Below are positions 1 to 9,618 of a stretch of DNA of 9,671 nt, piece after piece. The translations under genes were made by a program, and so were the position numbers. Numbering within the stretch: the stretch's first letter is position 1; every line of letters begins with the position of its first letter. The DNA comes from CAYWJT01 sp964458655 (GTDB lineage: Bacteria; Acidobacteriota; Aminicenantia; Aminicenantales; Saccharicenantaceae): positions 1 through 9,671 of the forward strand of contig CAYWJT010000071.1 in assembly GCA_964458655.1 (NCBI GenBank), given 5' to 3'. The notes below the pieces were generated by a model, which saw only the letters and a list, made by a program, of their open reading frames with translations, had not been told where the DNA came from and ran no database searches.

Positions 1-44
1 GCGGCACCTATCATAGCCCATCGTGTCACCTATGTATCTGAACG
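1..44. repeat. Short direct repeat with 22-bp spacing at the left edge
   Basis: The heptamer CACCTAT occurs at 5-11 and again at 27-33, exactly 22 bp apart. Two further bases just upstream also match (pattern GnGnCACCTAT, 9 of 11 positions), while the rest of the two units differs. This is non-coding sequence downstream of the SDR gene, cut by the window edge. Motifs repeated at a fixed helical spacing occur at the ends of some insertion sequences and in operators. I favour a mobile-element end or remnant, but no transposase is visible and the match is short enough for chance to be possible. Confidence 0.3.
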
Positions 45-172
45 AGCTCAGGCCGAATTCAGACGCCCTGGATCACACCGGCGGCCCGAGACGCGCGGCC
101 TGACCGGCTCTCTGGAAACGAGCATTGGCTCACTATACCATAAGGCCCCGCGTCCGGCAAACGCCTTCATCG
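45..172. other. Non-coding stretch downstream of the SDR gene
   Basis: No convincing gene lies here. An 8-bp inverted repeat pairs 48-55 (TCAGGCCG) with 96-103 (CGGCCTGA) across a 40-nt loop. A 4-bp stem (GAGC/GCTC) sits near 120-131, followed on the minus strand by a weak T-containing tract. Neither is a good intrinsic terminator, so where the acnB-SDR transcript ends is unclear. Confidence 0.4.
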
Positions 173-934
173 TCATCCACCGCAGAGGACGGCGCCTCCG
201 TTGACGTCGAGTATCTCACCCGTGATGTGCCGCGCCAGGTCAGAGGCCAGGAAAAGGATGGGGCCGGCTATGTCCTCGGGCGGCGGGATGCGCAGCAGCG
301 GGATGGAGCGCCGCACCTTTTCCCTGAAGGCCGGGTCGCTGAAAACCTCAGCGCACATGTCGGTGTCGACCCAGCCGGGAGCGACGCAGTTCACCCGGAT
401 GCCGTGAGGCGCCAGTTCCACGGCCAGCGACTTGGTCAGGGCGTGAAGGGCGCCCTTGGTCGCGGCGTAATGGGAATGGAAGGCCTCGCCTCTCACGCCG
501 GCCGTGGAGCTGACGTTGACGATCGAGCCGCCCCCGCGCTTTTTCATGAGGGGCACGGCCGCGTTGACGGCGTAAAAGACAGCGTCCAGGTTCAAGGCCA
601 TGGTCTCGCGGTAGACCCGCTCGTCGAGCGCTCCCATTTCCAGATACGTCCAGACGCCGGCGTTGTTGACCAGAATGTCCAGCCCTCCCCACTCATCGGC
701 CACGGCCTTCATCATGCCGTCAACCTGGGCCTTGGAGGCAACGTCGGCCTTGAGGAGCAGGCCTTGCCGGCCGAGCCGCTCGACCTCCTTTTTGACGCTT
801 TCGGCCGCGGCCGCGTTGGCGACATAATTCACGGCGACATCGCAACCGGCGGCGGCCAGCATGACGGCCGAGGCCCGGCCTATCCCCCGCGAACCGCCGG
901 TTATCAGGGCTTTCTTCCCGTCGAACCGGATCAT
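173..934 (-). CDS. SDR-family NAD(P)-dependent oxidoreductase (FabG-like)
   Basis: A 253-residue classical short-chain dehydrogenase/reductase, a cytosolic Rossmann-fold enzyme reducing a carbonyl or oxidising an alcohol with NAD(P)H. All family landmarks are present: the glycine motif TGGSRGIG (12-19), D64-V65, NNAG (90-93), and the catalytic tetrad N115, S143, Y156 and K160 (YAATK). PGWVDTD follows near 186-192. R16 within the glycine motif hints at NADPH preference, as in FabG proteins, but this is not decisive. The length is normal. The start is ATG at 934-932 because homology to the family begins there; it overlaps the acnB stop codon (ATGA), and only a weak GGGG-type Shine-Dalgarno lies about 8 nt upstream. 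It is therefore probably translated by coupling to acnB. FabG-like SDRs are substrate-diverse, so 3-oxoacyl-ACP reductase is only one possibility. The specific substrate is unknown. Confidence 0.9.
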   Translation of the reverse strand: MIRFDGKKALITGGSRGIGRASAVMLAAAGCDVAVNYVANAAAAESVKKEVERLGRQGLLLKADVASKAQVDGMMKAVADEWGGLDILVNNAGVWTYLEMGALDERVYRETMALNLDAVFYAVNAAVPLMKKRGGGSIVNVSSTAGVRGEAFHSHYAATKGALHALTKSLAVELAPHGIRVNCVAPGWVDTDMCAEVFSDPAFREKVRRSIPLLRIPPPEDIAGPILFLASDLARHITGEILDVNGGAVLCGG

Positions 935-3477
935 CTCACGTACCCCAGGCTGAAGTCGCCCATCCTGTGGAACTCCAGGTAGCGGTAGATGTCGTTCGCG
1001 CAGGGCAGGACCCTTTCCTTCATCACGGCCATGTATCTCTCCGCCGTCGGCAGCCTGCCCTCGGTCGCGGCCACCGCCGCGAGCTCGGCCGAACCCAGGT
1101 AGACCCGGGTCCAATCGCCCAGCCTGTGGTCGAAGTTCCTGGTCGAGGTGGAAAGGACCGTCGTCCCCGGGCCGACCCGCGCCTGGTTGCCCATGCACAG
1201 GGAGCAGCCGGGGATTTCCATCCGCGCTCCGGCCGCGACGAACATGGAATAGTAACCTTCCCTCATCAGCTGGGCCGCATCCATTTTAGTCGGCGGGGTT
1301 ATCCAGAGCTTGACGGGCAGGCGGCCGGCCTTGTCCAGTATCCGGCCGGCGGCCCGGAAATGACCGATATTGGTCATGCAGGAGCCGATGAAGACCTCCT
1401 GGACCGGGTCTCCCGCCACCTCTGAAAGCGGCCTGACGTCGTCCGGGTCGTTCGGGCAGGCCACGATGGGCTCCTTTATCTCCGAAAGGTCTATCTCCAG
1501 CACGGCCTTGTACTCGGCGTGCGGGTCGCGCTTGATGAGGACGGGATTCTCGAGCCACCTGCGGCAATCGGCGACCCGACGGGCCAGCGTTTCCGCGGAC
1601 TGATAGCCTTCCTCGATCATCTTCTCCATCAGGGCGATGTTGCTCCTGACGTATTCGACGACGCGCTCTTCCTTGAGGGCGATGACGGCCGCGGCTGCCG
1701 ACCTTTCGGCCGAAGCGTCGGTCAGCTCGTAGGCCTGTTCCACGGTCAGGTCCTCCAGCCCCTCCATCTCCAGGATACGGCCGTTGAAGACGTTCTTCTT
1801 GTTCTTCTTCTCGACCGTGAGCAGGCCCTTCTTGATGGCGAAGTAAGGGATGGCGTTGACGGCGTCGCGCAGGGTCAGCCCCGGGTTCAGCCGGCCGCTG
1901 AAGCGGACCAGCACCGACTCGGGCATGTCGAGCGGCATGAAGCCGAGTGCCCCGGCGAAGGCCACCAGCCCGGAACCGGCCGGGAAGCTGATGCCGACCG
2001 GAAAGCGCGTATGGGAGTCGCCGCCGGTACCGACCGTGTCCGGCAGGACCAGTCTGTTCAGCCAGGAATGGATGACGCCGTCGCCGGGCTTCAGGGCCAC
2101 GCCCTTGCGCTCGACCATGAAACCGGGCAGGGCCTGGTGGGTCTTGACGTCGGCCGGTTTGGGATAGGCCGCCGTGTGGCAGAAGGACTGCATGAACAGC
2201 TCCGTCTGGAACTCCAGGCAGGCCAGCTCTTTCAGCTCGTCCGCGGTCATCGGGCCCGTCGTGTCCTGAGAGCCGACCGTCGTCATGTGCGGCTCGCAGG
2301 CTGTCCCGGGCAGGACCCCGTCCAGGCCGCAGGCCCGGCCGACTATTTTTTGGGCCAGGGTGTATCCCTGTCCAGGAGCCGGCTGCGGGTTAACGACCCT
2401 GGTGAATAGGTCGGTTTCCGGCAGCCCCAGCCGCCGGCGGGCCCTGGCCGTCAACTGACGGCCGATGATCAGGTTCAGGCGGCCGCCGGCCCGGAACTCG
2501 TCCTTGAGCGTCGGCGGCTTGAACTCCACCCGGGTTATCTCTTCGCCGGCCTCGTTCATGACCGAGCCCGTCTTAGTGTCGATCGTAACGATGTCCCCGG
2601 TCTTCAGGCCCGTCACGTCGCACATGAGCGGCAGGCCGCCCGAGTCCTCGGTGGTGTTGAAGAAGATGGGCGCGATCAGGCCGCCGATCACGACGCCCGC
2701 CCGCCTCTTGTTGGGCATAAAAGGAATGTCTTCGCCGATATGCCACATGAGGGAGTTGCAGGCTGACTTGCGCGACGACCCGGTTCCCACGACATCCCCG
2801 ACGAAAGCGACCCTGAACCCCTCGTGCCGGAATCTATTGATCGTTTCTATGCCGCCGGGGAAGCGGGTCCGGCCCATGGACTGGGCGTGAAGAGGGATAT
2901 CGGGGCGGGTGGGAGCCTGCCCGGCCGGCGAAAGGTCGTCCGTGTTTATCTCGCCGTCCACCTTGAACACCTTGAGCACCATCTTGTCCGGAAGCGCGGG
3001 CCGGGAAGTGAACCATTCGGCTTCGGCCCAGGATTGCAATACCCGTCGGGCGAAGGGGTTCTTGTCGGCTTTCGCGGCCACGGTCTCGAAATGTCCGTAG
3101 ACCAGTATGATCTTGGAAAGGGCGGCGGCGGCATCTCCCGCGAGATCCTTGTCGTCGAGCAGGGCGACCAGCGGTTCGATGTTGTATCCGCCGAGCATGG
3201 TTCCCAGCAAAAAAACCGCTTCGGGCCGTGATATCGCCGACGATGTCGCTTTTCCCGTCGCCACGCTTGCCAGCCACTCCGCCTTGACCCTGGCCGCAGG
3301 GTCGACGCCCGGAGCCACCCGGTCGGCGAGCAGGCCCTTGAAGGTCCCGACGCGAGAGGGCTCGTCCGGTTTTCCCAGGAAGCGGCATACTTCCCTGACC
3401 TCATCGGGCGTCAGGGGCAGCGGCGGCAGACCGGCTTTTTCCCTTTCTCCGGCCTTCTCGAAATATGATTCCATCAT
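931..3477 (-). CDS. acnB: Aconitate hydratase B (bifunctional aconitase / 2-methylisocitrate dehydratase type)
   Basis: An 848-residue AcnB-type aconitase, the cytosolic [4Fe-4S] enzyme that interconverts citrate and isocitrate via cis-aconitate; family members can also dehydrate 2-methylisocitrate. The order is that of AcnB: a helical HEAT-like N-terminal domain (about 1-155), the swivel domain with GEINTDDLSPA and GDVVGTGSSRKSA (about 165-385), then the catalytic domains with VGSQDTTGPMT, QSFCHTAAYPKP and GTGGDSHTRFP. The cluster ligands are C700 (IGSCMTNIGHF), C758 and C761 (PGCSLCMGNQ). It is about the usual length, slightly short at the C-terminus. The start is ATG at 3477-3475, immediately followed by a second ATG. 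An AGGAGA Shine-Dalgarno lies 6 nt upstream. The frame stays open upstream to 3804, but that part overlaps icd and lacks AcnB similarity. It is divergent from icd and overlaps the SDR gene by 4 bp. Confidence 0.97.
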   Translation of the reverse strand: MMESYFEKAGEREKAGLPPLPLTPDEVREVCRFLGKPDEPSRVGTFKGLLADRVAPGVDPAARVKAEWLASVATGKATSSAISRPEAVFLLGTMLGGYNIEPLVALLDDKDLAGDAAAALSKIILVYGHFETVAAKADKNPFARRVLQSWAEAEWFTSRPALPDKMVLKVFKVDGEINTDDLSPAGQAPTRPDIPLHAQSMGRTRFPGGIETINRFRHEGFRVAFVGDVVGTGSSRKSACNSLMWHIGEDIPFMPNKRRAGVVIGGLIAPIFFNTTEDSGGLPLMCDVTGLKTGDIVTIDTKTGSVMNEAGEEITRVEFKPPTLKDEFRAGGRLNLIIGRQLTARARRRLGLPETDLFTRVVNPQPAPGQGYTLAQKIVGRACGLDGVLPGTACEPHMTTVGSQDTTGPMTADELKELACLEFQTELFMQSFCHTAAYPKPADVKTHQALPGFMVERKGVALKPGDGVIHSWLNRLVLPDTVGTGGDSHTRFPVGISFPAGSGLVAFAGALGFMPLDMPESVLVRFSGRLNPGLTLRDAVNAIPYFAIKKGLLTVEKKNKKNVFNGRILEMEGLEDLTVEQAYELTDASAERSAAAAVIALKEERVVEYVRSNIALMEKMIEEGYQSAETLARRVADCRRWLENPVLIKRDPHAEYKAVLEIDLSEIKEPIVACPNDPDDVRPLSEVAGDPVQEVFIGSCMTNIGHFRAAGRILDKAGRLPVKLWITPPTKMDAAQLMREGYYSMFVAAGARMEIPGCSLCMGNQARVGPGTTVLSTSTRNFDHRLGDWTRVYLGSAELAAVAATEGRLPTAERYMAVMKERVLPCANDIYRYLEFHRMGDFSLGYVR

Positions 3478-3483
3478 GACTCT

Positions 3484-3489
3484 TCTCCT
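3484..3489 (-). promoter_or_regulatory. Ribosome binding site of acnB
   Basis: AGGAGA on the minus strand, 6 nt before the ATG at 3477. It fixes the acnB start and argues against the longer in-frame extension running into icd. Confidence 0.8.
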
Positions 3490-3634
3490 GATTGAGCTTG
3501 TCCGCGGCCGGGATTCCCTGACCGGCCCCCGGCAGGAAGCGGCTTCAGGCGTCCGCCCCCGCGGCCGCCCAGAGGCTTTTTTAGCATAAATCGCCGCAAA
3601 GTGAAAGCCGACGGCCCGGCGCCTTCGATTTCTG

Positions 3635-3663
3635 TTGATTTTCGGCCGACGCCATAATAAAAT
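3635..3663 (+). promoter_or_regulatory. Putative sigma70-type promoter for icd-mdh
   Basis: TTGATT (3635-3640, 4 of 6 matches to the -35 consensus), a 17-bp spacer, then TAAAAT (3658-3663, 5 of 6 matches to the -10 consensus). This would give a start of transcription near 3670 and a leader of about 50 nt before the icd ATG. It sits in an AT-richer patch of the divergent region, as expected for a promoter. Confidence 0.5.
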
Positions 3664-3709
3664 GACGAACGGAATACGCCGGGCTTCGTTGACCGGGCGG
3701 AAAACCGAC

Positions 3710-3716
3710 GGAGGAG
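3710..3716 (+). promoter_or_regulatory. Ribosome binding site of icd
   Basis: GGAGGAG ends 5 nt before the ATG at 3722. It selects this start over in-frame upstream codons, which have no such site and would overlap the promoter. Confidence 0.85.
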
Positions 3717-3721
3717 AATTC

Positions 3722-4921
3722 ATGGAGAGAACTGTCATCGAAAAAGCAAAGGAACATTTCGGAAAGATCCTGGAAGAGCAGACGCGCCGTGTCGAAAGGA
3801 TCAAGGCCGAGCCCGATTGGGTGGACTATACCAAGATCAAACCCATCAAGATAGGCATTCTCGCCGGCGACGGCATCGGGCCCTACATAGCGGCCGAGTC
3901 CAAGCGGGTCCTGGAAACCCTGTTGGCCGACGAGGTCAAGAGCGGCAAGGTCGAGATCCGCGACATCGAGGGCCTGACCATCGAGAACAGGGCGGCCCAC
4001 GGCAAGCCCATCCCGGACGACGTCCTGGCTGAGATAAAGAAGTATCACGTCACCCTCAAGGGCCCCACGACCACCCCGCGCAAGGGCGATCCCTGGCCGA
4101 ACATCGAAAGCTGCAACGTGGCCATGCGGAAGGAGCTCGACCTGTTCGCCAACGTCAGGCCGGTCCGCATACCCAAGCAGGGTATCGATTGGATTTTCTT
4201 CAGGGAGAACACCGAGGACCTTTACGCCCTCGGACCCTACGGCGTCGACATCGGCAACGATTTTTCCATCGACTTCAAGCTCATCAGCACCCCGGGCGCC
4301 GAACGCATATCCCGCCTGGCTTTCGAGCACGCCCGCAAGAACGGCCGGAAGCGGGTCACCTGCGTGACCAAGGCCAACGTGGTCAAGACCACGGACGGAC
4401 GTTTCCTCGAGACCTTCTATCGCGTGGCCAAGGAATATCCCGAGATCCAGTCCGACGACTGGTACATCGACATCATGACGGCCAAGCTGGTCGACGAGAA
4501 GAGACGCCGCGACTTCCAGGTGTTGGTGCTGCCCAACCTCTACGGCGACATCCTGACCGACGAGGCCGCCGAGTTCCAGGGCGGCGTCGGGACGGCCGGC
4601 AGCGCCAACATCGGCAAGCGATACGCCATGTTCGAGGCCATCCACGGCTCGGCCCCACGCATGGTCCAGGAAGGTCGGGCCCAGTACGCCGACCCGGCGA
4701 GCATGATCCGGGCGGCGGCCATGCTCATCGGGCACATAGGCCTGGTCGACCTCGCACGCAAGCTCGAGATGGCGCTCGACATCTGCGGCCAGTACGAGAA
4801 GAAGCTGGTCATCACCGGCAGGCCGACGGGTGCCACCGGCAAGGACTTCACCGACTACATCCTGGCCTGGCTGCGGGACCCCAAGCTCGAGTCGGCTTGG
4901 GAGGGCTACGTCAGGGCTTGA
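3722..4921 (+). CDS. icd: Isocitrate dehydrogenase (isocitrate/isopropylmalate dehydrogenase family)
   Basis: A 399-residue beta-decarboxylating dehydrogenase of the isocitrate/isopropylmalate family, most likely oxidising isocitrate to 2-oxoglutarate and CO2 in the cytosol. Visible landmarks are AGDGIGP (48-54), the substrate segment SCNVAMRKELDL with S130 at the position of the phospho-serine of E. coli Icd, the isocitrate-binding arginines R136, R146 and R161, RENTEDLY with Y168, K217, the metal-binding aspartates D250, D276 and D280, and the adenine-loop motif HGSAP (308-312). The NAD/NADP-discriminating positions after HGSAP are R313 and M314, neither the typical KY of NADP enzymes nor the D/E-I of NAD enzymes. 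Coenzyme use is therefore not predictable by eye. Homoisocitrate or isopropylmalate activity is less likely, given the SxNVAxR segment and the neighbouring aconitase and malate dehydrogenase. It is followed 85 bp later by mdh. Confidence 0.9.
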   Translation: MERTVIEKAKEHFGKILEEQTRRVERIKAEPDWVDYTKIKPIKIGILAGDGIGPYIAAESKRVLETLLADEVKSGKVEIRDIEGLTIENRAAHGKPIPDDVLAEIKKYHVTLKGPTTTPRKGDPWPNIESCNVAMRKELDLFANVRPVRIPKQGIDWIFFRENTEDLYALGPYGVDIGNDFSIDFKLISTPGAERISRLAFEHARKNGRKRVTCVTKANVVKTTDGRFLETFYRVAKEYPEIQSDDWYIDIMTAKLVDEKRRRDFQVLVLPNLYGDILTDEAAEFQGGVGTAGSANIGKRYAMFEAIHGSAPRMVQEGRAQYADPASMIRAAAMLIGHIGLVDLARKLEMALDICGQYEKKLVITGRPTGATGKDFTDYILAWLRDPKLESAWEGYVRA

Positions 4922-4994
4922 GGCGGAATACGGACGCCGACAGCGTGGAGATAAATGACGGGTCCGCCTACGGAGCGGGCCTCACATTTCAAAA

Positions 4995-5000
4995 AAGGAG
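4995..5000 (+). promoter_or_regulatory. Ribosome binding site of mdh
   Basis: AAGGAG, 6 nt before the ATG at 5007, in the 85-bp gap after icd. No strong promoter is seen in the gap, so mdh is probably cotranscribed with icd. Confidence 0.8.
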
Positions 5001-5006
5001 TCGGAG

Positions 5007-5939
5007 ATGCGTAGGAAAATAGCGTTAATCGGAGGCGGTCAGATCGGCCAGAACCTGGCCATGCTCGCCGCCCAGAAAGAGCTCGGCGATATCGTCATCC
5101 TGGAGATACCCGAGTTCGAGAACACGGCCAAGGGCAAGGCCCTTGACCTCATGGAAATGGCCCCTCATGGGAATTACGACGCCGTGATCACAGGAACTTC
5201 CGATTACAAGGACATCGAAGGGGCCGACGTTGCCATCGTCACGGCCGGCCGGCCGCGCCAGGCCGGCATGACGCGCGAGGATCTGCTGAACGTCAACCTG
5301 GAGATCATCCGGCAGGTGGCCGAAGGCATCAAAAAATACGCGCCTAAGGCCTTCTCGATCATCGTCACCAACCCCCTCGACGCTATGGTCTATTCCTTCT
5401 GGAAATTGACCGGCTTTCCCAAGCAGCAGGTGGTCGGCATGGCCGGGACGCTCGACACCGCCCGCTGGCGGGCCTTTATCGCCATGGAGTTGAACGTTTC
5501 AGTCGCCGACGTAGCCGGAACGGTGCTCGGCGGCCACGGCCCGGACATGGTGCCCCTGCCCAGGCTGACCACGGTCGGCGGAGTCCCGCTCGAGGAGCTG
5601 GCGACCAAAGAACAGGTGGACAAGCTCGTCACCCGGACGCGCGAAGCCGGAACCGAGATCGTCAAGCTCTTCGGCAAGGGGTCGGCCTTCTTCAGCCCGG
5701 CCTGGAGCGCCATAGTCATCGCCGAATCCTACCTCAAGGACAAGCGCCGGGTGCTTCCCTGCGCCGCGCTCTGTGAGGGCGAATACGGCGTGAAGGGCCT
5801 GTTCATGGGCGTGCCCTGCCTGATCAGCGCCAAGGGCATGGAAAGGATCTTCGAGATCAAGCTGACCGAGGCCGAGAAGGCCATGCTGGAGAAGACGGTC
5901 TCTTCCGTCAAGAAAACAGTGGAAGAAACCAGGCTCTAG
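5007..5939 (+). CDS. mdh: Malate dehydrogenase (LDH-like type)
   Basis: A 310-residue NAD-dependent malate dehydrogenase of the LDH/MDH superfamily, cytosolic, interconverting malate and oxaloacetate. The Rossmann motif is GGGQIG (9-14), with acidic E33 at the end of beta-2 where most homologues have Asp, consistent with NAD. Substrate residues are R84 and R90 (GRPRQAGMTRED), N122 (VTNPLD) and R153 (DTARWR). R84 in the mobile loop marks it as a malate rather than lactate enzyme. The catalytic pair is D150 and H177. The sequence after the catalytic histidine is HGPDMVPL, whereas most family members read HGDT/S-MVP. Length and C-terminus are normal. It is downstream of icd and probably in the same transcript. 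Its TAG stop shares a CTAG tetranucleotide with the stop of the opposing response-regulator gene, leaving no space for a terminator between them. Confidence 0.95.
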   Translation: MRRKIALIGGGQIGQNLAMLAAQKELGDIVILEIPEFENTAKGKALDLMEMAPHGNYDAVITGTSDYKDIEGADVAIVTAGRPRQAGMTREDLLNVNLEIIRQVAEGIKKYAPKAFSIIVTNPLDAMVYSFWKLTGFPKQQVVGMAGTLDTARWRAFIAMELNVSVADVAGTVLGGHGPDMVPLPRLTTVGGVPLEELATKEQVDKLVTRTREAGTEIVKLFGKGSAFFSPAWSAIVIAESYLKDKRRVLPCAALCEGEYGVKGLFMGVPCLISAKGMERIFEIKLTEAEKAMLEKTVSSVKKTVEETRL

Positions 5940-6334
5940 GCCGCGTTCTCTTCCGCCTCGGCGATCTCCTGGCAGAGCTTGTAGACTTTTTTCATCAGGG
6001 TGGAGGTCTCTATCGGCTTCTCGAGGTATTCGTCGGCCAGGCTGCCGCTGAGCACGTCCTTGCCCCGGGCGCCCTTGTAAACCGCCGTCATGATGATGAC
6101 TTTGGTCGTGCCCAGCGCGGGGTTCTCCTTGATCTGCCTGCTGACCTCGGCCCCGTCCATCTTGGGCAGGAGAAAGTCGGTGATGACGATGTCGGGCTTC
6201 TCCTTCTCGACCAGCTTATAACCGGCCTCCCCCTCCCTAGCGGAGAAGACCGTGAAGCCGCTCTTGGTCAGGATGAGTTCCAGCAGCCTGACGGTGGTGC
6301 TGTCGTCGTCTATGATCACGATCTTGTTGGTCAT
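5936..6334 (-). CDS. Single-domain response regulator (CheY-like receiver)
   Basis: A 132-residue protein consisting of one receiver domain and nothing else. It has the acidic pocket D9/D10/D11, phospho-acceptor D53 (TDFLLPKMDG), the switch threonine T83 and the conserved K106 (LEKPI). No DNA-binding or enzymatic output domain follows, so it probably acts by protein-protein contact or as the last phosphate carrier in the relay. I chose ATG 6334. A GTG at 6346 in frame would add four residues, but it is only 2 nt from its GAGG. The gene follows the HPt gene with a 16-bp gap (4 bp if GTG is used) and is the last gene of the kinase-HPt-regulator operon. Its TAG stop overlaps, tail to tail, the mdh stop. 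Confidence 0.92.
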   Translation of the reverse strand: MTNKIVIIDDDSTTVRLLELILTKSGFTVFSAREGEAGYKLVEKEKPDIVITDFLLPKMDGAEVSRQIKENPALGTTKVIIMTAVYKGARGKDVLSGSLADEYLEKPIETSTLMKKVYKLCQEIAEAEENAA

Positions 6335-6350
6335 GGCGCCCGTCACTGCC

Positions 6351-6706
6351 TCATGAATCGCGGCCCTCTTGAAGGTATTCTTCCAGCCGGCGGTACTCCT
6401 GTTCGATCTCTTCGATCAACGCCGGCATCTTGGCCGAGGCACCCTCGCGGCCGGCCCTTTCCAACTCATAAAATAAACGGAAAAGCCCGGGCAGGCTGAG
6501 GTTGCCCGAAGCCCCTTTCAACCCGTGGGCCAGGCGCCAGGCGCTTTCGCAGTCGGCCGCGGCGACAGCCTGCTTGAGAAGAGGCATCTTCTGACAGAAC
6601 TCCTCACGGTAGATGCCGATAAGTTCCGCCGCCACGGCCTCGTCCGCCCCGATGCGCGCCGCAAACTCCCGGCGGTCGATGGGCGCTTCATTCTTTTTCT
6701 CGCTCA

Positions 6707-6707
<1 letters not shown>
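6351..6707 (-). CDS. Stand-alone histidine phosphotransfer (HPt) protein
   Basis: A 118-residue, helix-rich soluble protein with the HPt signature AHGLKGASGNL. H61 is the expected phosphorylated histidine, with K64-G65 following (HxxKG). It would shuttle phosphate between a receiver aspartate of the upstream hybrid kinase and the receiver of the downstream regulator. Its ATG overlaps the TAA stop of the kinase by one base (TAATG), and an AGGAAG Shine-Dalgarno lies 3 nt before it, inside the kinase gene. That arrangement strongly suggests translational coupling and matched stoichiometry. Many hybrid kinases (BarA/ArcB type) carry the HPt domain fused at the C-terminus. Here it is a separate but abutting gene, in the order it would have in a fusion. 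Confidence 0.92.
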
Positions 6708-9565
<2,858 letters not shown>

Positions 9566-9574
9566 TTTTCTCTT

Positions 9575-9602
9575 AATATAACCTTCGGACAAATATTGTC
9601 AA
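9575..9602 (-). promoter_or_regulatory. Strong sigma70-type promoter of the kinase operon
   Basis: On the minus strand, a perfect -35 TTGACA (9602-9597), a 16-bp spacer, and -10 TATATT (9580-9575, 5 of 6 matches). Only 9 nt separate the -10 box from the kinase ATG at 9565. Transcription would therefore start within a few bases of the ATG, giving a leaderless or nearly leaderless mRNA. No strong Shine-Dalgarno precedes that ATG, which fits this reading. Confidence 0.65.
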
Positions 9603-9618
9603 GGAGGCATCATTTACC

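Larger units (their letters stand above)
3478..3721. promoter_or_regulatory. Divergent intergenic region between acnB and icd
   Basis: This 244-bp region must carry the promoters for both the leftward acnB-SDR transcript and the rightward icd-mdh transcript. A plausible rightward promoter is listed separately. For acnB I see no good -35/-10 pair: a TATGCT-like -10 around 3586-3591 and a TATTAT overlapping the icd -10 region around 3655-3660 both lack a matching -35. No clear operator palindrome was found. The shared region would allow coordinated control of aconitase and isocitrate dehydrogenase, but the sequence does not demonstrate it. Confidence 0.55.

Noticed and set aside
125..982. Plus-strand open frame of 285 codons over the SDR gene
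   Set aside because: It is the complement of a complete SDR with all catalytic residues, and its product resembles no family I recognise.
935..1198. Upstream in-frame extension of the SDR gene into acnB
   Set aside because: This part lies over the acnB C-terminal coding region, and the SDR fold starts exactly at the ATG at 934.
3571..3592. T-run (GGCTTTTTTAGC) in the divergent region resembling a terminator
   Set aside because: There is only a 3-bp flanking complement and no gene ends upstream of it on either strand; the region is divergent.
3478..3804. In-frame upstream extension of acnB giving a protein 109 residues longer
   Set aside because: The extra part overlaps the icd promoter, ribosome binding site and first codons, lacks similarity to AcnB, and the ATG at 3477 has a good Shine-Dalgarno and matches the normal AcnB N-terminus.
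3581..4735. Long open frame (384 codons) antisense to icd
   Set aside because: Icd carries all family motifs on the plus strand. Long antisense frames are expected opposite GC-rich genes, and this one shows no recognisable domain or ribosome binding site.
4921..4969. 7-bp inverted repeat (AGGCGGA / TCCGCCT) between icd and mdh
   Set aside because: The loop is 35 nt, no T-tract follows, and an alternative overlapping pairing exists; in GC-rich sequence this is likely chance and not a terminator or attenuator.
9600..9607. CAAGGAGG on the plus strand near the right edge, resembling a Shine-Dalgarno
   Set aside because: No start codon with an open plus-strand gene follows at a suitable distance; it is the complement of the -35 region of the kinase promoter.
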